This document shows positions 25,513 to 34,546 of a stretch of DNA of 64,000 nucleotides, piece by piece (position 1 is the first letter of the stretch; every line of letters starts with the position of its first letter). Made by a program: the position numbers and the translations under genes. The DNA is taken from assembly GCA_947463785.1 (NCBI GenBank), contig CANHRG010000005.1, positions 1 through 64,000 on the forward strand. Reading direction: 5' to 3'. This stretch comes from Sphingobacteriaceae bacterium (GTDB lineage Bacteria > Bacteroidota > Bacteroidia > Sphingobacteriales > Sphingobacteriaceae). The notes beneath the pieces are model-generated. The model had not been told where the DNA came from. It did not search any database and saw only the letters and a list, made by a program, of their open reading frames with translations.

Positions 25513-28500
25513 ATGCTTAAAAAACTAGCTCTTTTAACTTGTTGCTCCCTAATTAGCTTAGCTACTTATGCCCAATCTACGTTCTCTGTATATGTTAGTG
25601 GAATTAAACAGACAGATTCAGCCCTGATTATTATTCAGCAGAGTTCGCTTTCAAAGCAACAAAAATGGGCTAAGTATGTTGCTGGTCAACCTACAAAAGT
25701 AGATTTCCAACTTTCGAGTGGTAAATATGCCTTAGTTATAGACGCTAAGGGTTACAGCTTTCCATCAGCAACGTATGTGAATATACCTGAACAAAGCTCT
25801 GCCAATGTAAGCCTAACCCAATTGCTGAATTCAGACTTTAAATATCAGTGGAGAGACGATGAAAGTTTTGCTGGACATGCAACACAAACGTATAGAAATG
25901 AGCCTTCTACACTGAAAGTGCTCAATACTACGCTAAAAGTCCCATCAGATTATTCCTCAATTAAGCTTCGCAATGAATTTGGAATTGTGCTCTCCAACGA
26001 CAATGAATATTGGTCAAGCGAAGATAGCTACAGGTTATACACTGTACTTAAAACCATTCCTTTTAACCCCTTCGGGGAGGGTACTCTAATCGATTTTGAA
26101 ACTGGTAAAAATGTGCAGGCTGTATTTTATCTTACCAAATCAGAGCAAGCCAAGGATCTCAGCATACAAACCGTAGGTGGTATCAAAAAGGTAATTATTA
26201 GCCAAAGTGCTTTCACTTATGCAAGTGCGTTTACGGGTAACTTGGATGGCATAAAAGTGAAATTTTACTCAAAGCGATTGCATCATGCCATGCTCAATTA
26301 TTTTACAGATTTTGGATCGAATAGAGAGCAGGTTGACCGTATTGCCAGTGAACGTTACGGGGTTAGGTTTATGCTCCCGAATCAGGAAACCCAACAATTA
26401 ATGAAAGAAGATGCCTCTAATTTTCAGGAGTTTTTTGATGAAGAAAAGATTAACATTCTTTCCATGTTTGAAGAGCTTCCTGAGGGGTTTCACAAACAAG
26501 AAGGCTTAAAATACTTGGTTAGAAGAATAAATGGGCAAGACCACCCAATTTATAAAACTGCCGCTGCAATTGCTTGGACTGGTAATCATACGATTGAGGT
26601 TATGAGCAAGGCATTCAACCAAACGGAAATAAATAGTGTACAACGTTTGATTTTGCACGAGAAATCACATTTTCTTTGGGCTTACTCCTTTGATCAGAAA
26701 CTTAGAGACGATTGGGCAACCTTGGGTGGATGGTTTAAAGATCCGACCTCGGTATCGGGTTGGTCCACTTCTAATACAACAGAGTTTGTTTCAGCATATG
26801 CGCACCAAAAGAACCCGGATGAGGATATGGCTGAAACCATTGCAGCATACGTCAACAATCCAGATATTCTACTTTCTCGTTCAGTAAGAAAATACGAGTT
26901 TGTGAGAGATAGGGTAATGCATGGAACCCGTTACAAAGCTCAAATTAGAGAAGATCTCACTTTTATGGTGTACAATTTGTATCCCGATTACATTTACCCT
27001 GGGAAAATTGTTGGAGTTAACATTAGTGTTAAAGGAGCAGCAGATCAGGATAAAGAAGTTACCCTTGAGTTCAAATTGAATTCTAAACAGCCTACGCTGG
27101 ATGGAGCCTCTGTAGGTTATGTGAGATTGGCTTCAAATATTGGCACCATTCACGACTTTTGGTTACATCCGAAAAATGGATCTGTTGATTCGATCTTGGT
27201 TGGCACAAGCACGTTTAGTAAGCACGAGAAAAATGGGTATTGGAATATCGTTTCTTTACGAATCGAAGATCCTGTAGGTAATTCGAGATACGAAAACACC
27301 TCAACCATTGGCTTTAAGCTCTACATCGAAAATCCGCTTGAAGATATTCAGCCTCCAAAATGGAATTACAACTTGAAAATGGAGTTAACCAAAGCCAAAT
27401 TCGCTGATGGCCAAAATTCCATAAATAATACAAACGGAACAGAGATGAAGGCGGTTAAATACAGCTATAGCCTTTACGACAATAGCCCTTTACATAGAGC
27501 CATAACCCGAATTTATTATCCTAAGTTAGACAAGCCTAACGTTCAAATTTATGAAGAACAGATTCAGGGACCACCGGTAGTTGATGCTGCCAGAAACTTT
27601 TCAAATACGTATAACTCTAACAAAAACTTTGAGATGTTTTTTGCTGTACCCGAATATTTCCCTTCAGGGTATTATAGTGTTTCCATGTTAAACGTGCAGG
27701 ATATAGCGAATAATTATACTACCGTAAACTTTATGAAGGATACGGCCAATTACACCATACCTGATTATTTAAAAGATAATGGGCTTTATAAAGATAGTAG
27801 AGATAGTATTTATGTAAGCACCACATACCCCGATTATATTGCGCCAGAGGTTGATGTAAATAGAATTCGGGTTGTGGCAACTCCTACCAATCCTACTGAG
27901 CCCGATGGAGAAACCAGGGTTGATATTTCGCTCTTAGCCAGAGACCTTTCAGATTTTGCAGGGCGTGAAGCCGGAGTTAAACACATAGGCTATACCCTCA
28001 GAGATCCTTTGGGTAAAGAACATTCTTTTTCTAGCTGGAATGACAATAGTTTGTTTAACTATTACAGCATTAAACCAGATGGAACTTCCGAGTGGAAACC
28101 CGTGAAATTAGACATCGTGTTGCCTAAGGGTTCAACGCCCGGAAAATGGGGAATATCTTCCATTCAAACGCTCGATAGAGCAGGCAATTTTAGAAACTAT
28201 TCTTTTGTAGAAATAGTACGTTTTGATGTGGTTGAATCGGATGTCGTTCTCGACAAACCATTGAAAGCTAAAATCCTCAATAAATTTGTGAATAAAAGTA
28301 CTGTCGACTCGATCAGCGCTAGTATAAGTTGTGTGCCTTGTCAGGGTAAAAAATTTGTATATCAAATTTACAGTTTGATGGGCGGCAATGTGTCAAGAGG
28401 AGAAGGGGTATTGGCTCAGGATTCAACCGTAATCAAAAACATTAGCCTAAATGGTGTTTTAGATGGTGTAATCTACCTTACAGTACAGGTGTTGGATGAA

Positions 28501-29748
28501 AGCGATCAGCTAATTGCTACCACCACCACTACTTATGCAAAAGATACCACATTGCCCAAAGCATATTATCTGAGAACCAATCTCCAGGATCAAGGCTATA
28601 GTAATTTAGATAACTTGGTGATCAAGGTTGTAGTACAACCTTCAGACATCAAGGGTACCTATAATTTGCAATTTGCCAATTTTTCGAGTACATCAAGCAG
28701 CCAAAACGGCAAGTCGGTTCAAGCCATCAGTCAACTATTACTGAAAGGAACCTTAACGGATAGTTTGGTTACGATAAGTAATATCAGACTAAATGATTTA
28801 GCCGATGGTATTATTGAGGCACAGCTTTCCATTGTTGATTCAAGCCAGAATGCCGGTACCACAGAATCGTATTATTACTATAAAAAAGCAGGTCAAATTA
28901 AATACCTTGGCAAACAATTGCTAGATACCGATGGAGATAGTGTTTATGATTTTATAGACAATTGCCCAAGTCAGAAAAATATTGACCAGGCGGATCTGGA
29001 TAAGGATAATGTGGGAGATGTATGTGACAACGATATTTTCCCGCTCCCATCTAATAACTTCCAAATTTCATGTACCGGAGAAACTTGCAAGACCAGCGAC
29101 AACGGTATAATTAATGTAAAGGCTGAAAATGCACTTAATTATACGGTTAGTTTACTGAAGGCGGGTACACTCGTCAATACGTATTCATTGACCAATACGC
29201 TACAGTTAACGGGTCTTGCTGCTGGCAAGTATACACTTCAATTCAATATTAATGGTAAGCAAGTCAGAAATTACTCGTACGATGTACTGGTAACTGAACC
29301 GCAAGATCTGTCTGTGTATACATTGGTTAATCCAAGTACCAATACAGTAGACCTATCCATGTCGGGTAGTGAAAATTATCGTATTAACCTAAATGGGAAA
29401 ACCTATCAAACCTCCTTACCAAACCACAACTTGCCACTTAAAAACGGGTTGAATAAACTAGTAATACAAGCTGATAAAGATTGCCAAGGCACCTATGAAC
29501 AAGAGATCTACATTAATGAAAAGGTGCTGGTTTACCCCAATCCATTTACAGATCGACTGACTATTAAAATTGACGAAACTGCAGGGCAGTTATTGCAAGT
29601 GAACATCCTCGATTCATCGGGCTTAACCGTTTACAAAGGGACCTATTCAGTTAAAGATGAGTTGCTACAACTGGATTTAAGTGAGCTAAAAAGTGGGCTC
29701 TATTTTATGGTAATCGGTAATTATACCTACAAGGTATTTAAGAAATAA
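25513..29748 (+). CDS. Giant T9SS-secreted putative zinc metallopeptidase
   Basis: 1411 residues with a signal peptide ending ATYAQ. At residues 382-386 is HEKSH (an HExxH zinc motif) in RLILHEKSHFLWAYSFD, and downstream DEDMAETIAAYV offers Glu441 as third ligand; both lie in a peptidase-like region (about 340-460). Residues about 480-1130 look like repeated beta domains. A thrombospondin type 3 calcium-binding stretch follows at about 1138-1175 (DTDGDSVYDFIDNCPSQ). Then comes the same module as in the 21033 protein (NNFQISCTGETCKTSDNG to TEPQDLSV), and a type A T9SS sorting domain at the end (VYPNPFTDRLTIKI to YKVFKK). The protease function is inferred from the motif only. It has its own terminator at 29752. 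Confidence 0.85.
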   Translation: MLKKLALLTCCSLISLATYAQSTFSVYVSGIKQTDSALIIIQQSSLSKQQKWAKYVAGQPTKVDFQLSSGKYALVIDAKGYSFPSATYVNIPEQSSANVSLTQLLNSDFKYQWRDDESFAGHATQTYRNEPSTLKVLNTTLKVPSDYSSIKLRNEFGIVLSNDNEYWSSEDSYRLYTVLKTIPFNPFGEGTLIDFETGKNVQAVFYLTKSEQAKDLSIQTVGGIKKVIISQSAFTYASAFTGNLDGIKVKFYSKRLHHAMLNYFTDFGSNREQVDRIASERYGVRFMLPNQETQQLMKEDASNFQEFFDEEKINILSMFEELPEGFHKQEGLKYLVRRINGQDHPIYKTAAAIAWTGNHTIEVMSKAFNQTEINSVQRLILHEKSHFLWAYSFDQKLRDDWATLGGWFKDPTSVSGWSTSNTTEFVSAYAHQKNPDEDMAETIAAYVNNPDILLSRSVRKYEFVRDRVMHGTRYKAQIREDLTFMVYNLYPDYIYPGKIVGVNISVKGAADQDKEVTLEFKLNSKQPTLDGASVGYVRLASNIGTIHDFWLHPKNGSVDSILVGTSTFSKHEKNGYWNIVSLRIEDPVGNSRYENTSTIGFKLYIENPLEDIQPPKWNYNLKMELTKAKFADGQNSINNTNGTEMKAVKYSYSLYDNSPLHRAITRIYYPKLDKPNVQIYEEQIQGPPVVDAARNFSNTYNSNKNFEMFFAVPEYFPSGYYSVSMLNVQDIANNYTTVNFMKDTANYTIPDYLKDNGLYKDSRDSIYVSTTYPDYIAPEVDVNRIRVVATPTNPTEPDGETRVDISLLARDLSDFAGREAGVKHIGYTLRDPLGKEHSFSSWNDNSLFNYYSIKPDGTSEWKPVKLDIVLPKGSTPGKWGISSIQTLDRAGNFRNYSFVEIVRFDVVESDVVLDKPLKAKILNKFVNKSTVDSISASISCVPCQGKKFVYQIYSLMGGNVSRGEGVLAQDSTVIKNISLNGVLDGVIYLTVQVLDESDQLIATTTTTYAKDTTLPKAYYLRTNLQDQGYSNLDNLVIKVVVQPSDIKGTYNLQFANFSSTSSSQNGKSVQAISQLLLKGTLTDSLVTISNIRLNDLADGIIEAQLSIVDSSQNAGTTESYYYYKKAGQIKYLGKQLLDTDGDSVYDFIDNCPSQKNIDQADLDKDNVGDVCDNDIFPLPSNNFQISCTGETCKTSDNGIINVKAENALNYTVSLLKAGTLVNTYSLTNTLQLTGLAAGKYTLQFNINGKQVRNYSYDVLVTEPQDLSVYTLVNPSTNTVDLSMSGSENYRINLNGKTYQTSLPNHNLPLKNGLNKLVIQADKDCQGTYEQEIYINEKVLVYPNPFTDRLTIKIDETAGQLLQVNILDSSGLTVYKGTYSVKDELLQLDLSELKSGLYFMVIGNYTYKVFKK

Positions 29749-29751
29749 AAA

Positions 29752-29791
29752 TACCAGCTATCGGATATACACATGATAGCTGGTAAAAATT
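29752..29791 (+). terminator. Terminator after the giant T9SS protein gene
   Basis: TACCAGCTATC (29752-29762) pairs exactly with GATAGCTGGTA (29775-29785), loop 12 bases, followed by AAAATTTT. It lies directly after the stop codon. Confidence 0.7.
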
Positions 29792-30013
29792 TTCATAGGT
29801 AGATGAAAATGATTTGAAATTAATCCGTTTGAAATAGCGGTTTAAGTTTCTAAGCAGTATGTTCTTTTCTTTACACTAAAGATCAGCCTTTCTAAACTAA
29901 ATACCGCTCAATAATTGTGTGAATCGAGTGATTTCACCTATTTTCACTTATTTTTCTGAACAACTAAGAATTATATTTACTCAACTACTTTTTGAATTGC
30001 TTTTTGAGAATAT

Positions 30014-31351
30014 ATGAATATAAAGTTCAAGTTTTTATTGGTACTGCTTTTTACCATTTGTCAAATTTTAAAACTTGATGCAAAATCGAGAGAGATTAGG
30101 TGGTTTGATTATAAAACCGCTCTTAGAAGAAAAATCAACATTGATACGTACGAATTAAAAGCCGAATACCAAGCAGGCAAATGGATTACAGTTGGCAAGG
30201 TAAACGTAGACCCACTGGCGCTTAAAGATCTGCCATTAGGTTTTGTAAACAGTTATTTTCATACGACTAATGACAGTCTCATTTATTTCACCATTTTTGG
30301 AACAGGTCAGGTGTACGAATTTGAACCAAAAACCACTACACTCAAGCGGATTGATCAGACCTATTACAGGGGGTATAATTTTGGCTCCATTCCGTTTAGT
30401 CGAAAAGGTAAGTTGTACTCTGCAGGTGGCTACGGATTTTGGCATTATTCAAATGTGATCACTTCCTTCAATTTTGATAAAAAGGAATGGGATGCAGTAA
30501 TCCCCGAAAATGCAGGTCCGGTAGTAATTAATGAATACGGATTTAACGGTTATTCAAGGAAAGAAGATGTATTTTATTCAGGAGCAAGCGCTAACGAAAA
30601 TCTATTTTCAGATCTAAAGCTTTATCGAATTAAGCAATTCTTTAAATACGATTTCACAAATCAACAATGGACCGAACTTGGTTCGATTAATGAAGATTTA
30701 TTAGCCGAGGATTCCAGAGAAATTTATTGGAATGGTACTTATTTTCTCCAGTGGGCAAATAATAAACTCTACATCATTGACCCCGTAGCTAATGAAGTTT
30801 ATGTCTATAAAAACAATGAACGTTTCTTTGTAACCAATAAAGAGTATTTCAGTAAAGGAGATACGATTTACAACTATTGGAGCGACGATAATGGTGGTTT
30901 GGAGTACTTCTCGGTAAAGGAATACCTTAAAAATGCAGCGTATATTGGCCCATTTTATAGTAGTGGTATTCCCTGGTACAATTTTGCAATTGGCGGTGTT
31001 TTCGTTTCTTTAATTCTAGGCGGCTTGGCCTATAACAGAAGAGCAAAAGTTGCTGTGAAGATTCAACTAAACAAATTTGAGAGAGAATTATTGCATGCAT
31101 TGCTGGTAAAAAAGCCCGGTGACTTTTTAACCACACTGGAAATCAACGAGATTTTAAGCTTAAACGCCAAGACTATGGAGAATCAGCGCCGCATTCGCAC
31201 AAACGTTATCAATCAAATCAATAGCAAAATTTTAGATGTGTTTAATATTGCAGATGCTATTGAACGAGAAGCATCGGCAGAAGACAAGCGAGTTATTTTG
31301 TATCGTTTAAAATCTCAGATCTACGAGTTACTCGATTCAAAATCCATCTAG
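30014..31351 (+). CDS. Second membrane-spanning propeller-like / HTH-like protein (paralogue of 3259-4611)
   Basis: 445 residues with a signal peptide near residues 1-24. The exported domain carries the same markers as its paralogue (GTGQVYEFEP, RGYNFGSIPFSR, GGYGFW). One TM segment lies at about 321-343 (NFAIGGVFVSLILGGLAY), followed by a cytosolic tail of about 100 residues: KFERELLHALLVKKPGDFLTTLEINEIL, then ENQRRIRTNVINQINSK and a charged end. The tail reads as a helix-turn-helix/winged-helix-like fold with conserved ENQR-IR-I-IN. It resembles an outside-in one-component sensor but no family name can be given. It stands between the T9SS cargo genes and a lipoprotein gene. Confidence 0.75.
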   Translation: MNIKFKFLLVLLFTICQILKLDAKSREIRWFDYKTALRRKINIDTYELKAEYQAGKWITVGKVNVDPLALKDLPLGFVNSYFHTTNDSLIYFTIFGTGQVYEFEPKTTTLKRIDQTYYRGYNFGSIPFSRKGKLYSAGGYGFWHYSNVITSFNFDKKEWDAVIPENAGPVVINEYGFNGYSRKEDVFYSGASANENLFSDLKLYRIKQFFKYDFTNQQWTELGSINEDLLAEDSREIYWNGTYFLQWANNKLYIIDPVANEVYVYKNNERFFVTNKEYFSKGDTIYNYWSDDNGGLEYFSVKEYLKNAAYIGPFYSSGIPWYNFAIGGVFVSLILGGLAYNRRAKVAVKIQLNKFERELLHALLVKKPGDFLTTLEINEILSLNAKTMENQRRIRTNVINQINSKILDVFNIADAIEREASAEDKRVILYRLKSQIYELLDSKSI

Positions 31352-31416
31352 TTTAAGTTCATTTATTTGAATTATAGCCCGTTTTGAGATAATTTAGTGG
31401 CTAAATCCAAAAGCTA

Positions 31417-32817
31417 ATGAAAAACAAATTTCTGTCGACTGCCATCTTAGGATGTATCGGATTACTGATTAGTGCATGCAGTACGAGTTCTAAAATTGCA
31501 GCCTTAAAACCAGCTGCCAATTACAGTACCGACATCGTTTACAATAAGCAAGAATCATACTTAAGCCTGCCTTTAGAAATCCAAGTGGCCGACCTGCAAA
31601 ATCAAACCAACAAATACTTAAATGGATTGATTTATGAGGATCAGGTTTTAGAGGATGATAACGTGATGCTGAAGGTTTGGAAAGAAGCACCTATTCTTAT
31701 TCAGGAAAATAACGGCAAGTTGGAAATGCAGTTGCCTTTAAAGGTGTGGGCCAAGGTGCGTTACGGTATAGATAAATTTGGTTTTTCTGTTTACGATACC
31801 CGTGAGGTTAACCTCAATGGCATTATCAAGTTAAGTTCGGGTGTGAGTGTTCAGAATTGGAAACTGGCTACCGCTACCCAAATTCAGGATATTGATTGGG
31901 TAGAAAGTCCAAGTATCGTAATTGCCGGCAAAAACATCCCCATTACTTACCTTATTAATCCGGTTTTGCCAATTTTTAAAGGCAAACTATCCAGAAAAGT
32001 AGACGAGGCTATTGCCAAATCATTTGATATAAAACCTTATGTTTTTGATGCCTTAGATCAGCTGAGTAGACCTGTTCAGGTTAATGAGGATTATAAAGTT
32101 TGGTTGGGAATTCAACCCATAGCTTTGTACGCTAGTCCTACTGTTTTGGCGAATAAAAAAATCAGTTTTACAATGGGCATGAAAGCCTATTTAGAAACTT
32201 CTGTAAATGCCCAGCCTACGCTAAAGTTCGATAAAACCAAATTGGCTTTACAATCTGGACTTATGGCATCAAATGATTTTAAAGCAAGCGTTGCCAGTGT
32301 AATCACGTATGCAAATGCAGCAGCATTGATGCAAAAAAACTTTGCAGGTCAGAAGTTCGAATCAGGTAAACGTTCAGTTACCATTACCAAAATTGATTTA
32401 TGGGGTAAAGATGGACAATTGATTGTAGCGCTAAGTATGATTGGATCGGTAAATGGCGATTTTTACCTAAGCGGAACGCCAAAATACAATGCTGAGAAAA
32501 AAGAAATTTACCTCGATGGCGTAGACTTTGTATTGGATTCAAAAAACAAATTACTCAAAGCGGGTGATTGGTTGGCTCATGGTCTAATTGCGCAAAAGAT
32601 TCAGCAGAGCTGCTCATTTTCGATTGCCGACTACCTGAATAATGGTCAAAAAACTATGGCTTCTTACTTGAGCAATTACCAACCTATTAAAGGCGTTTAT
32701 GTAAATGGGCAAATGACGGAGTTAATTCCAGATCAGATTACTTTAACCCCACAAGCCATGGTGGCCATGATTGTGGCAAAGGGTAAAGTAGCTATTAAGA
32801 TTGATGGCTTGGATTAG
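31417..32817 (+). CDS. DUF4403-family lipoprotein
   Basis: 466 residues. The SPII signal ends in lipobox LISAC with Cys21. The protein reads as two related halves of beta-rich repeat, with SYLSLPLEIQVADLQNQTNKYLNGLIY at the start and a second unit around KISFTMGMKAYLE to FDKTKLALQSG. This resembles DUF4403 proteins, which have a lipid-binding-like (BPI/TULIP-like) organisation. The molecular function is unknown. It lies 65 bases after the sensor-like gene on the same strand and converges on the CotH-like gene with one base between them (32817/32819). Confidence 0.75.
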   Translation: MKNKFLSTAILGCIGLLISACSTSSKIAALKPAANYSTDIVYNKQESYLSLPLEIQVADLQNQTNKYLNGLIYEDQVLEDDNVMLKVWKEAPILIQENNGKLEMQLPLKVWAKVRYGIDKFGFSVYDTREVNLNGIIKLSSGVSVQNWKLATATQIQDIDWVESPSIVIAGKNIPITYLINPVLPIFKGKLSRKVDEAIAKSFDIKPYVFDALDQLSRPVQVNEDYKVWLGIQPIALYASPTVLANKKISFTMGMKAYLETSVNAQPTLKFDKTKLALQSGLMASNDFKASVASVITYANAAALMQKNFAGQKFESGKRSVTITKIDLWGKDGQLIVALSMIGSVNGDFYLSGTPKYNAEKKEIYLDGVDFVLDSKNKLLKAGDWLAHGLIAQKIQQSCSFSIADYLNNGQKTMASYLSNYQPIKGVYVNGQMTELIPDQITLTPQAMVAMIVAKGKVAIKIDGLD

Positions 32818-32818
32818 A

Positions 32819-34234
32819 TTATTTTAACCAGGGAATGTTTTTAATTCTGGTTTTGAAATAATTTGCCGGGCCGTTTCTTCCAGCTTGATCGTCTCCGCTT
32901 AGCAAACGGTAATACGATTCGTTACCCCAATACGCCGGTAAATCTTGTATACTCATATCTTCACCAGTATCATTGGCAACATAAGGTGCGATTCTGCTTT
33001 GCCATAAGTTGATACGCTGCATACTATTTTCAGCATGGAATAGGTTGCTATTGGTAAGTTCCGAAATGTAGTCCTGATACTTTGTTCTGTATTTCTGAAT
33101 CTGAAGTATTTTGGTAACCAGCGGACTCTGATTCATCTTGCCCCAATTCAACAAGTCCTGCGTTCCGGTATTGAAATAATAGCTGGATAAAGATGTACCT
33201 AGAGTATTGTCATAATCGTATGGAATGAAATACACTTTGCCATTTGTGCTGAAGTATAAGTAATAATTGTTCCCATTGCCCCAATAGTCATCCCACATGC
33301 CCACCATTACATTTACTGCATAGGTCTTTAGAAACAGGTCCACATCCATCTTTTGAGCAATCCACTGTTCAAAGTCTGCTCCGGTTTTACTATTCAAATC
33401 GGTTATGAAGGTGCTTAATTCTGATTTAGCAGCCTCTAATTGCGATTTGTTCGTTTTTAAATCGTAGGTAAAATATTTTGATTTTGAAGGGTCGAGCTTC
33501 ACATCCTCAATACCCATATCCTTAACACTCACTAAATCGGCCGGACCGTTGTAATTATAGGTACACTTCCATAAATTTCCCAGTCCAGAACCCCATAACT
33601 TTTCACGATAGGCTATAAAATAGGCATCCACCTGCTCAATCATGGAGTATACTCCGTAATACGCGGGTTTGCTGTCGCCTTCCACATAAATGCTCAGTCT
33701 GCAATATGAAGCTCGGGGAGCTGTCCAAACATTGTATCTCTTAAAAAGGTCATAACAATAAATTTCTCTGACGTAATTAGCATCATCCTTAAACCATTTC
33801 AAGATCAGTTTGTCCAAACCAGTAAAAAAGCGTCCTTCTTTGTATTTGGTAAAATCAACTCCAAAATGACAATGATTCCAATTCGGATTTGTTGCATTAT
33901 GGGTTTGCCCAAATGTGCCTTCAGGTCTTCTTCGGCTAGAATTTCCACGTAATTTTATTCCGATACTATCTAAAACACTGGTATTTCCGTTCAGAGTAAA
34001 TGTGAATTTCGAAATGACATTCGTTTCGTTATTGGGATTCAAGTCGTAATTAGACAGCAATTTATTCCATTCAGAAAGCGAAAACTGCAATTTGATCTCA
34101 GGAATATCGTCAATGTTGAATAATTTGGCACTTTCGGGCAGCAATTGGGGAGCAGATTCACTTTTACGACAGGCATTAATTACTACCAATACAATCAGTA
34201 GTAGGCAATAAAAAACGGAATATTTTTTCATCAA
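32819..34234 (-). CDS. CotH-like protein kinase lipoprotein
   Basis: 471 residues. Lipobox VVINAC near residue 22. The CotH fold markers are present: IPEIKLQFSLSEWNKLL at the start of the domain, GIKLRGNSSRRRP (the CotH signature), HFGVDFTKYKEGR, LDKLILKWFKDD, then YGVYSMIEQVDAYFI and FIPYDYDNTLGT, the Mg-binding Asp motif of the atypical kinase family. CotH proteins phosphorylate other secreted proteins in spore formers; here it is an exported lipoprotein whose substrate is unknown. It is the last gene of a minus-strand run and converges on the DUF4403 gene. No typical N-terminal helper domains are seen. Confidence 0.88.
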   Translation of the reverse strand: MMKKYSVFYCLLLIVLVVINACRKSESAPQLLPESAKLFNIDDIPEIKLQFSLSEWNKLLSNYDLNPNNETNVISKFTFTLNGNTSVLDSIGIKLRGNSSRRRPEGTFGQTHNATNPNWNHCHFGVDFTKYKEGRFFTGLDKLILKWFKDDANYVREIYCYDLFKRYNVWTAPRASYCRLSIYVEGDSKPAYYGVYSMIEQVDAYFIAYREKLWGSGLGNLWKCTYNYNGPADLVSVKDMGIEDVKLDPSKSKYFTYDLKTNKSQLEAAKSELSTFITDLNSKTGADFEQWIAQKMDVDLFLKTYAVNVMVGMWDDYWGNGNNYYLYFSTNGKVYFIPYDYDNTLGTSLSSYYFNTGTQDLLNWGKMNQSPLVTKILQIQKYRTKYQDYISELTNSNLFHAENSMQRINLWQSRIAPYVANDTGEDMSIQDLPAYWGNESYYRLLSGDDQAGRNGPANYFKTRIKNIPWLK

Positions 34235-34245
34235 ATTGGTTTGTC

Positions 34246-34527
34246 TTACTCAACACTTACCGTTAAGCCTTCTTGCTGTAAAATTTTGCGGTAGATTTCC
34301 ATCTCAGTGAACGAGCCTTCTAACACGGCACATTTGCCTTCGTTATGAACCGTCCAGGCAATTTTTTCAGCTTGGTGTTCTGAATAATCGAGGTAATGCA
34401 TCAGGCAGTGGATCACGTGATCGAAGGTGTTCACATCGTCATTCCACAAAATGAGTCGGTGAATCTCCTTTAAAGAGGTTAAAATCTCTTCAAGTGTAAA
34501 AGTTTCTTCTTGCGTCTGCGTGCCCAT
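34246..34527 (-). CDS. clpS: ClpS, adaptor of the ClpAP/ClpCP protease
   Basis: 93 residues. The ClpS core is unmistakable: LILWNDDVNTFDHVIHCLM (N-end-rule pocket Asn-Asp-Asp), HQAEKIAWTVHNEGKCAV (His in the pocket wall) and the final beta strand EGLTVSVE. It delivers proteins with destabilising N-terminal residues to Clp unfoldase for degradation. It lies 12 bases upstream of the CotH-like gene on the same strand and 19 bases after the dienoyl-CoA reductase. Confidence 0.95.
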   Translation of the reverse strand: MGTQTQEETFTLEEILTSLKEIHRLILWNDDVNTFDHVIHCLMHYLDYSEHQAEKIAWTVHNEGKCAVLEGSFTEMEIYRKILQQEGLTVSVE

Positions 34528-34546
34528 CCTGCAAAAATAAAAAAGC

